64,000 nucleotides of DNA. Source: Tetrahymena thermophila SB210. Its lineage: Eukaryota > Ciliophora > Oligohymenophorea > Hymenostomatida > Tetrahymenidae. Positions 1-12,867 of the stretch are shown piece by piece. The stretch covers positions 992,001 through 1,056,000 of the forward strand of contig NW_002476481.1 in assembly GCF_000189635.1 (NCBI RefSeq), written 5' to 3'. A program made the translations under genes and the position numbers. The notes below the pieces were generated by a model. The model made no database searches, was not told the DNA's origin, and was given only the letters and a program-made list of their open reading frames with translations. Each line of letters opens with the position of its first letter. Position 1 is the first letter of the stretch.

Positions 1-643
1 ACAGGCAAACAGGCAACCAAACAAACAAACGAATTTATTTGCTTAAATAATATAACTAAAATTTATTAAACCAATAAACAAACAAACATACAACATTCAC
101 GCACAATTATTTTGATAAAAATAGCAAATATTACACTTTATAAATTTAATTTCTATAATTTTGATGTATAAATAAATATATTTCGAATTGTTCTATTTTA
201 ATAGATATTAAGATCAAGTATAATTTATCTACTTAAACTAAGAAATTAAATCTGAACTTTATTATTTAACTGTGTTTAGCTTTAAACAAATAAATAAATT
301 TAATTTCGTTTGAATTATTTTTTTTAATTTAATGAAATGTGATTGATATTTTTTAATTTGCATTTATCTTTATTAAGTTTATTAAGGACTTTTTTAGTTT
401 ATTATTGAATGATTTAATTTATTTAATGTAAATCATTATATATTCAAATACAGAAAATATTTTTAGTACCGAAATATATTCAAGCTCAATCCAAAAAAAA
501 AAATTTTATTTTCAAAATAGAGGTTTTAATTAAAAGGAAGGATATAGAGTAATCTTAAATCTAAAAGACTAGTTAATTTATTAAAATATATAAATTAGTT
601 GCTCTAAATAAAATAGTATGGTTTTTTATTATAACTTGCTGCT
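1..643. other. AT-rich flank, no gene seen
   Basis: No convincing coding exon, RNA gene or repeat family is visible. The stretch opens with short (CAAA)n-like runs and is otherwise low-complexity AT-rich DNA. It lies downstream (3') of the minus-strand LRR gene that ends at 644. Confidence 0.5.
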
Positions 644-3571
644 TCAATACAATAAAAAATTATTATAGTTACAAAGTCTTTTAAATTTTTTAATCCAGCA
701 TCCAAACTTATCTTCATCTTTCTAGGAAACACTTATTGTACTAATTTATAATTAATTAATGAATGAATATAAAAATATTTTTAAAAATGGATTCAAAAAT
801 AGTAAGATAAATTTTAAAATTAGCAAGCATAGTAATTGTAGATAGATTTATACTAATTCTATAATACAAAATTGAATAATTTAAATGTTTAAAATCAATA
901 AATTGAATAATATTTTAGATTAGATCAATAAATTTCATAAATAAAATTTTCCAATTTATGCTATTTTCAAATCAATCCTACTTACTGATACTTACTTGTC
1001 AGATGTTTATTTTGAATATTTGCTTTTAAAATTTTAAGAATTTTAATCTATAAATTTCAAGCCATTTTAAATATTTAAATAATTTCTCAAATATTGCTAC
1101 TCAATTTTTTAATATAAATAGAATCTATTAAAATTTATTATTTATGAATTTTAAGTTGTTTCTTATACATTTAAAAAAATAAAAATTTCAGTTATTTAAT
1201 TTCTTTTTCCTTTTGATTTTTTTTCTTGCTGCAATAGAATAATAAAATTAATATAAAATTTACTAGGTTGCAATTTCTATTTAATTAAGCTTCTAGCATT
1301 ATTTTAAATTTTTGTATAGTGTTTTAAGTCCTTTAATTGTGAATACGCCATAGCTAATTTTTTATTAAATTTAAAATAAATTTAATCTCAGAATAGAAAA
1401 TAAAAATTTACACTAAAATGAGAGATAAGCTAATGATTTCTGTGTTTTTTAAAACATTTTCTGATAAATATCCTAAACCTAAATCACTGATTTAATTACT
1501 ACATCTAATTTACAATTAATATAAAATAAGTATATATAGTTGAACAGTTTAGTTTGTCTTTTACCCCCATAAATCAAATTTCAAGCGTTTAAGGCTAGTT
1601 AATAAAGAAATACTCTAAGATAATATCTTCAGTCCATTATCATTGATCTAATTATCTCTTTTATATTTAACATTTTTATTTTAATTAAATTATAAATATT
1701 TACTAAAAAGCTAAAGTCAAATCTTATAATAATGGTGAGTTCTGTATTAATTTTCCAATAAATTTTGATCCTCTTAATCCAACTTAACACCAACTTTTTC
1801 ATTTACAAAAATTAAAATTTTTAAATTCCTATTAAAATCTAATATCATACCACAAATTAATATATAGAAAGACTAAACTTTTGAATTAGCCTTACTCTTA
1901 TTAGTATTCCTCAGGAAACTCTCCATTAATTATACTGTTAGCCCTTTAAGAATACAAAAATAGATAGTAAATAAAACCTGTCAAGCTGAGCAGTCATTAA
2001 AAGTGGATATCAGTTTTTATCCTGAATTTAACTTTCTCATTATAAAATTCATCTTTAAACTGGGCACCTATGCATTTTAGGAAAATTTTTTGATTCTTTC
2101 GGATCCCAGTTTAGATAGGTTTGACTGTTTTAATTTGATAAATATATTTTACGTTAGGTTAAGATGTATTGACTGGATTTTTGTAAGTTATGAAAAGTAA
2201 TAAAATAAATTGCAAAAACCTATTGCTCCTATCTGATTGTATCTATTTAATAATAAAAACTTTAATTATATTTTGCTAAATCATCAATTTACTGTAAAAT
2301 TAGTTCTATTTAAAGTATGTTTTCAAAGCACTCTGCTGGCCTTAATTAAAATACGTCTATCCATTTCTAATCAATTAAGCAGTTTCTAGAATTATAAAAA
2401 TAATTTGTTATATTTTTTTCTAAAATTTAATTCATGATAATTCTTAAAATTTTAAAATAATAATTTAGTTTGTGGTAAAAATCTTACTGCAATTCTAATT
2501 TTAAGCTACTTAGATGATTTAATTTTAGAATTCCTTCAATTAAAGTAGCAGTGTTATTCTAATCAACTCTGTATTATATGAATAAAATTAAGCAATTATT
2601 TAAAATTTCATAAACTTACTTGTTAAATGAAATACTTAGTCTATTCAAGTCAGTTAAATTTATGATTTCCATTCCTATTATTTCACCAAATTTCTAAGTT
2701 TCATTGAAGCTTGTCAATTATTTGATTTTATATTAAAACTTTTTAAAGAAAAATTTGATTTACTACAAGTCAAGTTCTAAATCTTTAAGCTTTGGTAAAT
2801 TCTTCAAACATTTTGTTAAGTAAGCTACTCCTGCATCCCCAAATTTATTGTTTCTAATCAATTTTTAAAATTAATTAAAAACTAAAATTTTAGTTGAATT
2901 ATTTACTGCAAATTGAGCTTTAATATTTCTAAGCTTTGTAAATAAGATAAATTAGATGCAAGATGCCTTAAGCCGTTATCTCCTATTAAATTAATCCTTT
3001 AAAAATATTTCTTAATTAGTTAAATAATTAATTATTAAAAATAGAATTACATCAAAATCAAATTCAAACTCTATAAATATTAAAGTTATATAAATGCTTA
3101 GCTTAAGCTATTTACTCCTTCATCGGCTAATGTGTTAGAACTTTTAAAATGATATTTGGTGATTAATATTACTTTTAATTTTTGATAGAAATTAATATTA
3201 AATTGTAAAATAAAATGTATTTCAAAAAATTTATGATTAGGTTCATAATAAAAAGTATTAAATTATAAATAAATTACTATAAATTTAACTAAAGTTTTAA
3301 TATTGGTTTTATTTTATTTAAAGAGATCAAACTGTTAGAAATAATCTTAGCTCCTTCTTGTTCTATTTAACAAAATCTATAGAAAAATTTTAATTTGTTA
3401 AATGAGATTTAAATATTAGAAATAAAAAAACCTAAGTGCTATATTTAATTAGGAATATTTCATAAAGTTATAGTTTTAACTAATAAATGCTGTTTTTATA
3501 GTCTAATTAACTGTATTGCATTCAGAATATTCAAACATACTATTCCAGTTTATTTCTTCCTGATCTAATTC
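644..3571 (-). CDS. Multi-exon leucine-rich-repeat gene (RNI-like), 5' end not resolved
   Basis: Read on the minus strand in the ciliate code, a series of short exons encodes about 27-33-residue LRRs of ribonuclease-inhibitor type, e.g. NQINDNGLKIL, NKFGDAGVAYL, NLIGDNGLRHL, NQISDLGLGYL. Exons supported by GT..AG borders and matching phase are 3571-3512 (short), 3376-3278, 3140-3051, 2996-2907, 2853-2767, 2709-2620, 2568-2488, 1943-1851, 1657-1565, 1498-1412 and 1353-1264, plus a terminal exon 731-644 that ends in TGA. Each internal exon starts with the last base of a codon and ends two bases into one, so exons can be gained or lost without changing frame. The repeats are far more diverged from one another than those at 43.5-47.7 kb. 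The first exon was not found; a weak candidate lies near 4450-4560. LRR proteins of this type bind other proteins; the partner is unknown. Exon number between 731-1264 and 1943-2488 is uncertain. Confidence 0.6.
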
Positions 3572-6500
3572 CTTTTACTTTACGAAAAACATTAATATAT
3601 GTGTAAATCATTTAAAATATCCTATTTAAAATTTTAATTTGCTAAAAGTGAAAAATTCTATTTTTAATTTTCATAATAAATAATTTCTAAAAAAAATTAA
3701 TTTGATTTACATTTAAAGAAAATAAGCTTATGATAATAAAAAATGAATATCTATTCACATAAAAAAATGTTTTAATCTATTATGATAATTAAAAATGAAT
3801 TGATCAATAATGATGATGGAAACATTTATAATGATAATAAAAATTAATCTATCTTTTAAGCTAAATTCAAATAATAAATATTATTAATAAATTTGTATTT
3901 TGGGATTATTATTGAATATAATAAAATTAATGATAACTTTAGTAAAAAATCAAAGATTAATATGGTAAAAATTATTTTCTGATGATTTCTTTCACCAAAC
4001 TTTTATAATTCCAAAAAATGTCTTCAAATATTTTTATTAATATAATTTTGATAACTTTACTCTTTATCAAAATCAAAAACCTTGACCTGAAATCATATTT
4101 GTGATAATACAAAATCTCATATTTTTATATTAGTTTTGATTTAATTTTTTTGTTAGTTTAGTAGTATATTTTTATGTTTTTTTAAGAATTATTTTAATAA
4201 ATATTTACATTATTTACTAAGACCTTCTTAAATTAATCTATTTTTAAATATTTATAAGCTAAATTCATGTTTTCTTTAAAATAATTTACCAAAATCTTTT
4301 AAGATTATTTCAGCTATGCAATACACTTAGAAAGCATCTTATTAGTCTTACAAATCAAATGTAAAATCACTATAATTCAGTACAGAGCATCCTTAATTTT
4401 CTAGAAATTTAACTAACCTCTCAATTTAGAATTAAAATTCTAAGAATTTTTCATAATTTTACTTTTAACCCTTTTAAATTATAAACAAATTTCCTCCAAT
4501 CTGAAAGTAATATCCATATTAATTTTCATGTAATAATTTAATCTACTAAAGCTAGAAATCTTTTTAAATGGACAGTAAATATAACTATTAAAGTAGTTTT
4601 ATAGGTAAATAATTTAATTTCACTAAATTTTCTAACTTTATTTAATTAGAATCCATTAAGTTATTGCTTACACTACAATCTTAATCATTGTTGATTTATT
4701 AACAGTTAAACATTTTTTTCTTTTTTAAATTAATTTGATAAAATATTTATATTTTAGTTTTCCCAGAACTTTATCTGGCTACTAGATTTATACAAAATAT
4801 TAATAAAAACAGAAGTAAAACACTGATTAATAATTTTGGCAAAGGATAATTTAATTGTGTGAGAAGAAATTATATTTTATATTTCGAAACCTCAAAGAAA
4901 TATGAAAATTTACCAAAATTTTAAAAATAGATAAATATTCTTTTTGTGATGTCATTTAAACAATCCATAAAATAAATTAAATTAATTTATATAAATAAAT
5001 AATAAATAATTAAACTAGAAATTAAATATTTTTAATAAAAGTTATTAATAAATTATTTGCCAGAGTTTATATTATATAAATATAATTTAAAATATAGCTT
5101 TTTAAGAAAATAATAAAAATAAATAAATAAACAAATAAATTATTTAGGATCTTATAATTGATATTTAAAATCATATATCAACTAAATTTTTTAAATAAGT
5201 AAATTAGCTAATTACTTTATTACTTTTTTTATCTAAAATATTTAGAATTTTTTGAAAATTGTAAAAAGAAAAATTAACAAAATGTTTTAAGTTATGTATT
5301 CCTATAATTTTTAATGTCTATATTTTATTTATTAAGTTAAATCATATAAATAATATAAGGGAAAAAATAATTAATTTTTTATTAATAATTTATGAAAGAT
5401 AACAAAAAATATGCCTATAAAATAATTAAATAGAAGATAAAATTCCTTATTTAAAAATAAGCTTTCAAATGAATTTAAGAAATTAAATAAGAAATTAAAA
5501 TTTACATAGAAATAAGAAATATAAAAAGCAGAAAGCCGTTCTATAAATTAGTTATTTATTTTACTTTTTCTTTTATTTAATTAGGAATAAACAAGCACAA
5601 ACATTTAATAAAATGCTTTTATTACTTTTTTAATAAATTCTTTTACTTAAATTGAATTATGTTTAATGAAAAATGATTAAAAAATTTATAAAATTGTATA
5701 TTTAACATTAATTTTTTAATTACTAAAAAATGATTGTTGGTTTTCCTTTATTTTAAAACAAAAATTATCATAAAAGGTTTCGATAATGAAATTTTGAAAA
5801 ATTACATAAGGAATAGATTGTTTAATAATTAAATTTCTTTTTTTTATATATTTATAATTTAGAGACTATTAATAGAAAAAAATCACTAATTCAGATTAGG
5901 TCTATAACAAAAAGACTATGATTTATGTTATTGTTTCTAAAATTTTTCTTATCAGAATTTAAAAATTGAAATACTAAATAAACCATTTCGTACAAAAACT
6001 ACTTTTTTAAATTTAAATATTTTAACTTATTAGATTGGTTATGATTTTAAATTAGCCATTTTGCTTTATCTTTTCTCAAATATTTATCCTATAAGTATAT
6101 TATATCTCAGTAAAAATAGAAACTGTCTTCCTAGATTTTAGTGTATAAATAATTAGAATTTTCATATTATAATTGGAGATTTGGTATTTTTTAAGTTGAG
6201 GGAACTATAGTAAATTTTTGAAATGGCTATTACAAAATAAGTGAGAAAAATTTTATTTTATTCTCCCCACTAGTAAATTTAAAAGCAATATTTAATTAAA
6301 GTAAATAAATAAATTATGATTGGGTTGATAAAAATTAACTTTACTTAACTTAGTTTACTTTTTTAAATTATATTTATATCCTTTACAGTCTATTTATAGG
6401 AAAACTAAAAATTTTGATATAAACTGCTTTGAAATATTTTTTTCTTGAATACTAAAAAATATATTTATTTAATTTTAATCTGAATTATAAAAATTTTTTT

Positions 6501-7313
6501 TATTTTCTATTGATTTATTTTTATTAAGCTAGCGTTTATTAGATAACAAGTGAAAAACTATATCCATAATTAGATTCATGAAAGACTGTGTATGATAATT
6601 ACTAAATTTTAATTGAATTAACCTTTTTATTTAATAATTTATCAATTACATTTTTTAAAACAATTAGGCTATTACAAGTAAGATAAGAAAAATTTCTTAT
6701 TAGCCTTGATCAAAATTATTAAATATCCAGCAAATGAAAATTTATTTCTTAAGATCTTTTAATTAGAAGGAAAACTAAAATTTCTATCTAAAAACTGAAA
6801 TCATTATTTGATATATTTGATAATTTAACCTTAATGATATCACTTTTTGCTTCTTAAAAACGCTTCGAAAATAGAAGCTAATAAATAAATTTTAAGGAAA
6901 ATGCAATTTTGGTATCTAAAAATTTTCTAATTTAAAAGAATAAATAGCAAATTTATCTAAAAATTTAATTCAAATATATATATTGACTGTTATTTCTCAC
7001 ATATTCAGAATCAATAAAATTTCTATCCAAATTTAAATTATTTTTATTCAATTTTTTTACCCCAATAAACATCAGAATTTTTGATAGTGCTAATTAATTA
7101 GAGACTACACTATACAGTATATTTTATTTTTTTCTAGACCAAAAAATCAAAGAATTTACTTGCCTTAACTTTAATAAAAATTTGTAATCATCAGCTACAA
7201 AAATTATTTAAATTCATAAAAGCTGATTAAATTAACTTTATAATTGAAAACAAAAAAATCAAATTGAAATTTAATATTTATTAAAGTAAAAGTCCAATAG
7301 TAAATAATAGTAA
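3572..7313. other. AT-rich region with duplicated flanking block
   Basis: No complete gene was found. The right half (about 5715-7313) is a diverged copy of 9790-11580, which precedes copy 3 of the four-span family. Shared landmarks include the TTGAGGGAA-containing stretches near 6195 and 10245 and the TGATTGTTGGT stretches near 5730 and 9805. The left part may hold further diverged LRR exons of the gene to the left, but I could not establish splice borders there. Confidence 0.4.
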
Positions 7314-7889
7314 ATGTGGGTAAAGGTAAATAAATTCAAATAAAATCCCAAAGAAAATAGTAAATGACTTTATGAATAATTAAATAGGCTAAGGAAGATG
7401 GATGCAAACATAAGATGTCCTTATTTTTCTTAGGTTTGAATATCGTGATTTCATTTAGTTTAGGAGTTATATCAGCATATATGTCTAGCAACGGATGTTC
7501 AAAAGCGTTTGCTGCAATGGCAATTATTNNNNNNNNNNNNNNNNNNNNNNNNNNNNNNNNNNNNNNNNNNNNNNNNNNNNNNNNNNNNNNNNNNNNNNNN
7601 NNNNNNNNNNNNNNNNNNNNNNNNNNNNTCTTCTTTTGAAGATTAATTTTGTGATTAATTGAGTAATAAGCTTATTGGGAAAGCTGTATCTGGCAAAATT
7701 TCAAATTATTTAGAAAAAGGTTATGATTCAAGCAACGATTTTTATATAATAAAAGGTTGGCCTATTGGTTTTTTAATTTTATAATTGCTACTAAGCCTTA
7801 TGCATATGATTGCAACTTTTTTAAATCTTTTCACTTGCAAAGGCTGTAAACCTAAATCTAGAGAAGAAGCTTATATTTCTTACTTCTGA
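7314..7889 (+). CDS. Four-span membrane protein, copy 1 (interrupted by assembly gap)
   Basis: First of five tandem relatives. Exon 1 is only 12 nt (7314-7325, Met-Trp-Val-Lys); after a 62-nt intron exon 2 begins at 7388 with GCT and continues in frame through the Met at 7415 and the first membrane span. The 100-N run 7529-7628 removes spans 2-3, the start of the ectodomain and the second intron. Reading resumes in the same frame as the other copies through the ectodomain, a last membrane span (GWPIGFLILQLLLSLMHMI), a CxxC-containing tail and TGA at 7887-7889. By comparison with copy 2 the missing stretch should be about 284 nt, so the gap length is a placeholder. No frame damage is visible outside the gap. 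Confidence 0.7.
7529..7628. other. Assembly gap of 100 N
   Basis: Exactly 100 N inside copy 1 of the four-span family. Alignment of both edges with copy 2 (9148-9431) predicts about 284 missing bases. The gap was probably caused by collapse among near-identical tandem copies. Confidence 0.9.
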
Positions 7890-8933
7890 ATTACTTTGAA
7901 ATAAAGTAGATAAACCTAAATTAGTTACTGTATTTTTATCTACATTTAATTTATTGTTTAATCAAATACTTACTATAAAGATAAATTGAAACAAATATTG
8001 ATATATCTAATATATTATCTACCTACATATTTTAATATTTTCTAAATATTTTTAGATGTCTTGCATTAAATATTTGAAGTGTTTTATACAAGTGGAAATC
8101 TTTCTTTAAATTTTAAGACTAAACGTTATAATTTTAATACTCTAATTAACTGTCAAAATATTGCTAAGTTCATTTCTTAATAATTCCATAAAAAATTTTT
8201 TCACTAAAAATTTCTATTCAAAAATAATAAATAAATGAAAAATTGTGAGTTTATCAATATATTTATTAAAATCTTCTCAAAATGAATGACTTTATATCTT
8301 TTTTGGTATAAATTTGAAAAAAGAGATCTAAATTAATCTAAATAAATAACATAAAGTAAAAAACTAATGCAAAAGGTAAATAGACTGAGTCTATGAGACA
8401 ATAGGAAATTCGCTTAATTTTTCTACACCAATTTAAAAATGGTATGAAAGCTAAGTAAGCTACAAATAAATAAATAAATTACCATCTTTAAACTTTACAT
8501 TTTAAATAAATTTAAATATAGTTTTATAACTATGTAATTTTACACTAATTTAAAAGAAAGAATAGCAAACTCTACAAATAATATTGAAAAAGTTTAATTT
8601 AAATATACAGTAATTTCTTACATATTTAGGTTCTATAAATTACCGCTCAAAATAATAATATTTTTTTTTATTTTTTACCGCTACAATTATCACCAGAATT
8701 TGCTGGTAGCTCTAATTAAGAAGAAACCACATTATATAATTTTAAAATTTGTTTCTATATCTAAAATAACTAAGAATTTATTAGTCTTAACTTTATAAAA
8801 GTAAGATGAAAAGTAATTAATAATCATCATCAGCTACGAATATTATTTAAATTCATGTAAGCTGATTGAAGTAATTTTATATTTTTAAAAAAAAAAAATC
8901 AAACTAAAATATTAATAGTAAAAAAAGTATAAA
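7890..8933. other. Spacer between four-span copies 1 and 2
   Basis: AT-rich, no gene seen. The right part (from about 8455) is a near copy of 11035-11580, i.e. the 5' flank of this family is duplicated together with the genes. Confidence 0.6.
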
Positions 8934-9692
8934 ATGTGGGTAAAGGTAAATAAATTCAAATAAAATCTTCTATAAAATAAAAATAATTTGATGAAAAATA
9001 AAATAGGCTAAGGGAGATGGATGCAGACATAAGATGTCTTTGTTTTTCTTAATCTTGAATATTGTTATTGCATTTGGTTTAGGAGTTATCTCTGCATATA
9101 TGTCTAGTAATGGATGTTCAAGAGTGTTTCCTGCCGTGGCAGTTATTAGTTTCTTATATTTAGTATTGAATGTTGTACTAATATTATGGGATAAAACATG
9201 GAGTAATTGTTTTAGCTATGTTAACCTTTTCTTGATATTTACTGTATTACTCATAACGGCTGTAGGTCTTGGATTCTCTGTTTATCAATCTACTTGTGAC
9301 GTAATAGCCTGCTATTAAGGTGCAGCTTCAATAATAGGTAATAAATAAGATAAAAATTTAATGAAAAAGTTATTTACTTTTTATTATTAAAAAAAGATTC
9401 ATTCTATCGTGATTTCCATTCAGGTGAAAAATCTTCTCTTGAAGATTAATAATGTGATTTAGTGAGTGATAAAGTTACTGGATAATATGTATCTATCAAA
9501 ATTTCAAATTATTTAGGCAATGGTTATGATAGCAGAAATAATTTTTATATCATAAAAGGTTGGCCTATTGGCTTTTTAGTTTTATAATTGATATTAAGTC
9601 TTATGCATATGATTAAAATTTTTTTAAATCTTTTCACTTGCTAAGACTGTAAACCTCAAGCTAGAGATGGAGCTTATATCTATTATTTCTGA
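8934..9692 (+). CDS. Four-span, tetraspanin-like-topology membrane protein, copy 2
   Basis: Three exons, 8934-8945, 9007-9337 and 9397-9692, joined in phase to 212 aa. Exon 1 is 12 nt (Met-Trp-Val-Lys); introns are 61 and 59 nt. The protein has a short charged N-terminus, span 1 (about residues 16-35) followed by the family signature SSNGCSR, spans 2 (about 48-66) and 3 (about 77-98), then a loop of roughly 80 residues with three cysteines (QSTC, IACY, QQCDL), span 4 after GWPIGFL, and a tail with CxxC ending in YYF. This resembles tetraspanin topology, but the CCG motif is absent, so family membership is not claimed. It is probably a surface or vesicle membrane protein. Exon 2 used alone would begin at Met 9034, but in-frame conservation upstream of that Met in all copies argues for the mini-exon start. 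Nearly identical to copy 3, pointing to recent duplication. Confidence 0.8.
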
Positions 9693-11584
9693 ATTAATTA
9701 AATAATATTTTAAAATAAAATAAATCATTTACTGTATTTTGTCTATATTTAATTTATTGTTTAATCAATGAAAAACTTTATTATTTTACAAATATTTAAA
9801 AAATGATTGTTGGTCTTCCTTCATTTAAATTATAATAAAATTTTGAAAAATTATAGTAGCATATTTTAATTAATGAAATTTTTTGGTTGATAATTTAATT
9901 TTTTTTTTTATAAATTAATAATTTATAGACTAATTACATACTAATTATAGAAAAAACATCTCTGATTTAGACTAGATCAATAACAAAAAGATTATGATTT
10001 ATAAATATTACTGTTTCTAAATTTTTTTAAAACCATTAATTAATTAATTAATTTTTTGAATTTTCATGTTTTATCCTTAATAGGTTGACTATGAATTTAA
10101 ATTAACTATATTTTTTGTCTTTCTTCACATTTTGATCCAAAAAGGAGAGAGATTATATTTCAATATAGATAGAAACTTTCTTCCTAGATTTTAGTCAATA
10201 TTTAAATAGAATTTTTATATTATAATTGGAGATTTTAGTATTTTTTAGTTGAGGGAATGATAGTAAATGTTTGAAGCTGCAATTGCAGAATGATTTTGTA
10301 TACTTTCGTTTTGATTTCTCCCCCATCAAATGTAAAAGCAAAATAAAAGTAAATTATGATAGAATAGATGAAAATAGATCTTTATTTAGTTAAATTTTTT
10401 TATTTAAAATATAATTTTTAAAATAAATCAATCCATCTGGAGGAAAATAAACTTAAAATTTAAATTTATACAAATATCTATGAAATATTTTTTCTTGAAT
10501 ACTAAAAAATATATTTCTTTATTTAGTTATAATATGAATTATATTTATTAAATTATTGTTTATTAATTTCTATTTATAGCTAGCCAATGTTAGATAATAA
10601 ATGGAAACTATATCTATAATTAGGTTCATAAAAGAGTATGTATGATAATTGCTAGACTTTTACCTGTCTATTTATTAACTTATCATTACATTTTTTAGAA
10701 TAATTAGACTATCTAGTAATATAGAAAAAATTTCTTTTTTAGTCTTGATCAAAATTGTTAATTTACCATCCAATTAATATTTCTTAAGATCTTTTAATTA
10801 GAAGGAAAAGTAAAATTTCTATCTAAAATCTCGAATCATTATTTGATTTATTTATAAATTTAATCTCAAAGAAAGATACCTCTTTTTGCTTCTTAAAAAT
10901 TTTCACAAACAGAATTAAGAGCTATTTATATTTTAAGAAGATTAATTTTTCCACATGTTTAATAAAAATTTATTTTTTTTATTCATTATTAACTATATTC
11001 TATCCAAGTTTTTAGATTGTTATATGTTATTAAAGTAAATAAATAAATTACCATCTTTAAAATTTACATTTTAAATAAATTTAAAGGAAAATATAGTTTT
11101 AGATCTATGAAATTTTAAACTAATTTAAAAGAAAGAATTAGCAAACTCTTCAAATAATATGAAAAAGTTTAATTTACATATGTAGTATTGGACTATCGCG
11201 CGCAAACATTGGAAACCAAAAATGAGAGAAAAATAATAATATGATATTTTTCATCTACCCTATCAATAACCTTATTTAACTTGAAAAAAATTTAAACTTT
11301 GCTTAACTCTTGAAAAAAAAAATTTTTACCGCTACAATTATCACCAGAATTTGCTGGTAGCTCTAATTAAGAAGAAACCACATTATATAATTTTAAAATT
11401 TGTTTCTATATCTAAAATAACTAAGAATTTATTAGTCTTAACTTTATAAAAGTAAGATGAAAAGTAATTAATAATCATCATCAACTACGAATATTATTTA
11501 AATTCATGTAAGCTGATTGAAGTAATTTTATATTTAAAAAAAAAAAAAATCAAACTAAAATATTAATAGTAAAAAAAGTATAAA
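9693..11584. other. Spacer between four-span copies 2 and 3
   Basis: No gene seen. The segment 9790-11030 resembles 5715-7000 and the segment 11035-11190 plus 11330-11584 resembles 8455-8933. The resemblance is broken by about 135 nt at 11193-11328, which includes a GCGCGC run unusual in this DNA. Confidence 0.55.
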
Positions 11585-12343
11585 ATGTGGGTAAAGGTAA
11601 ATAAATTCAAATAAAATCTTCTATAAAATAAAAATAATTTGATGAAAAATAAAATAGGCTAAGGGAGATGGATGCAGACATAAGATGTCTTTGTTTTTCT
11701 TAATCTTGAATATTGTTATTGCATTTGGTTTAGGAGTTATCTCTGCATATATGTCTAGTAATGGATGTTCAAGAGTGTTTCCTGCAGTGGCAGTTATTAG
11801 TTTCTTATATTTAGTATTGAATTTTGTACTAATATTATGGGATAAAGCATGGAGTAAAGTTTTTAGCTATGTTAACCTATTCTTGATATTTACTGTATTA
11901 CTCATAACGGTTGTAGGTCTTGGATTCTCTGTTTATCAATCTACTTGTGATGTAATAGCCTGCTATTAAGGTGCAGCTTCAATAATAGGTAATAAATAAG
12001 ATAAAAATTTAATGAAAAAGTTATTTACTTTTTATTATTAAAAAAAGATTCATTCTATCGTGATTTCCATTCAGGAGAAAAATCTTCTCTTGAAGATTAA
12101 TAATGTGATTTAGCGAGTAATAAGGTTATTGGGTAATATGTATCTATCAAAATTTCAAATTATTTAGGCAATGGTTATGATAGCAGAAATAATTTTTATA
12201 TCATAAAAGGTTGGCCTATTGGCTTTTTAGTTTTATAATTGATATTAAGTCTTATGCATATGATTAAAATTTTTTAAAATCTTTTCACTTGCAAAGGCTG
12301 TAAACCTAAAGCTAGAGATGAAGCTTATATTTATTATTTCTGA
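11585..12343 (+). CDS. Four-span, tetraspanin-like-topology membrane protein, copy 3
   Basis: Exons 11585-11596 (12 nt, Met-Trp-Val-Lys), 11658-11988 and 12048-12343 give 212 aa with the same exon lengths and intron positions as copy 2. Only scattered amino-acid changes separate the two, for example NVVLIL to NFVLIL in span 2 and a few in the loop and tail. The upstream flank from 11330 and the downstream flank to about 12440 are also nearly identical to those of copy 2, so the duplicated unit includes its regulatory DNA. Three loop cysteines, SSNGCSR and GWPIGFL are conserved. Function unknown. Confidence 0.8.
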
Positions 12344-12867
12344 ATTTATTAAATAATATTTTAAAATAAAAATAAATTATTTATTGTATTTTGTCTATAT
12401 TTAATTTATTGTTTAATCAATGAAAAACTTTATTATTTTACAAATATTAATAAAATACTAAAAAAAGAAATTTAGCAGGGTGATAGATAGATAAATAAAT
12501 AAAGGTAATAAACTTTAATTATGGAATACGACAAAAAAGACAATTTTTCTCATAAAAATAAATACAAATTTTTGCCCTGCTTTTAACAATATTAATAATC
12601 GAAAATTTTTACTTCCAGGATATAAGCATAGAGGTAAATATTTCAATAAATAATGAGTCTATTGTAATTATATCTTAATTTTTATAGCATCTAATAATGA
12701 CCAAATAATTATTTGAAATTAAAATCTTTAAATTATATTTGTTCTCAAGCTTGAATTTACTTTTAGGTATTTATTCATCTAAAATTTAATTTTTTGTTTA
12801 CTTTAATAACAAAAGAAAGTAGTCTTGAGTTCCGATAATGAATTAAAACAAAAAATAAACTAAAAAA
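12344..12867. other. Spacer between four-span copies 3 and 4
   Basis: No gene seen. The part after about 12600 is a diverged copy of 14100-14375, the 5' flank of copy 5, showing that copies 4 and 5 are themselves a tandem pair with a unit of about 1.5 kb. Confidence 0.55.
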
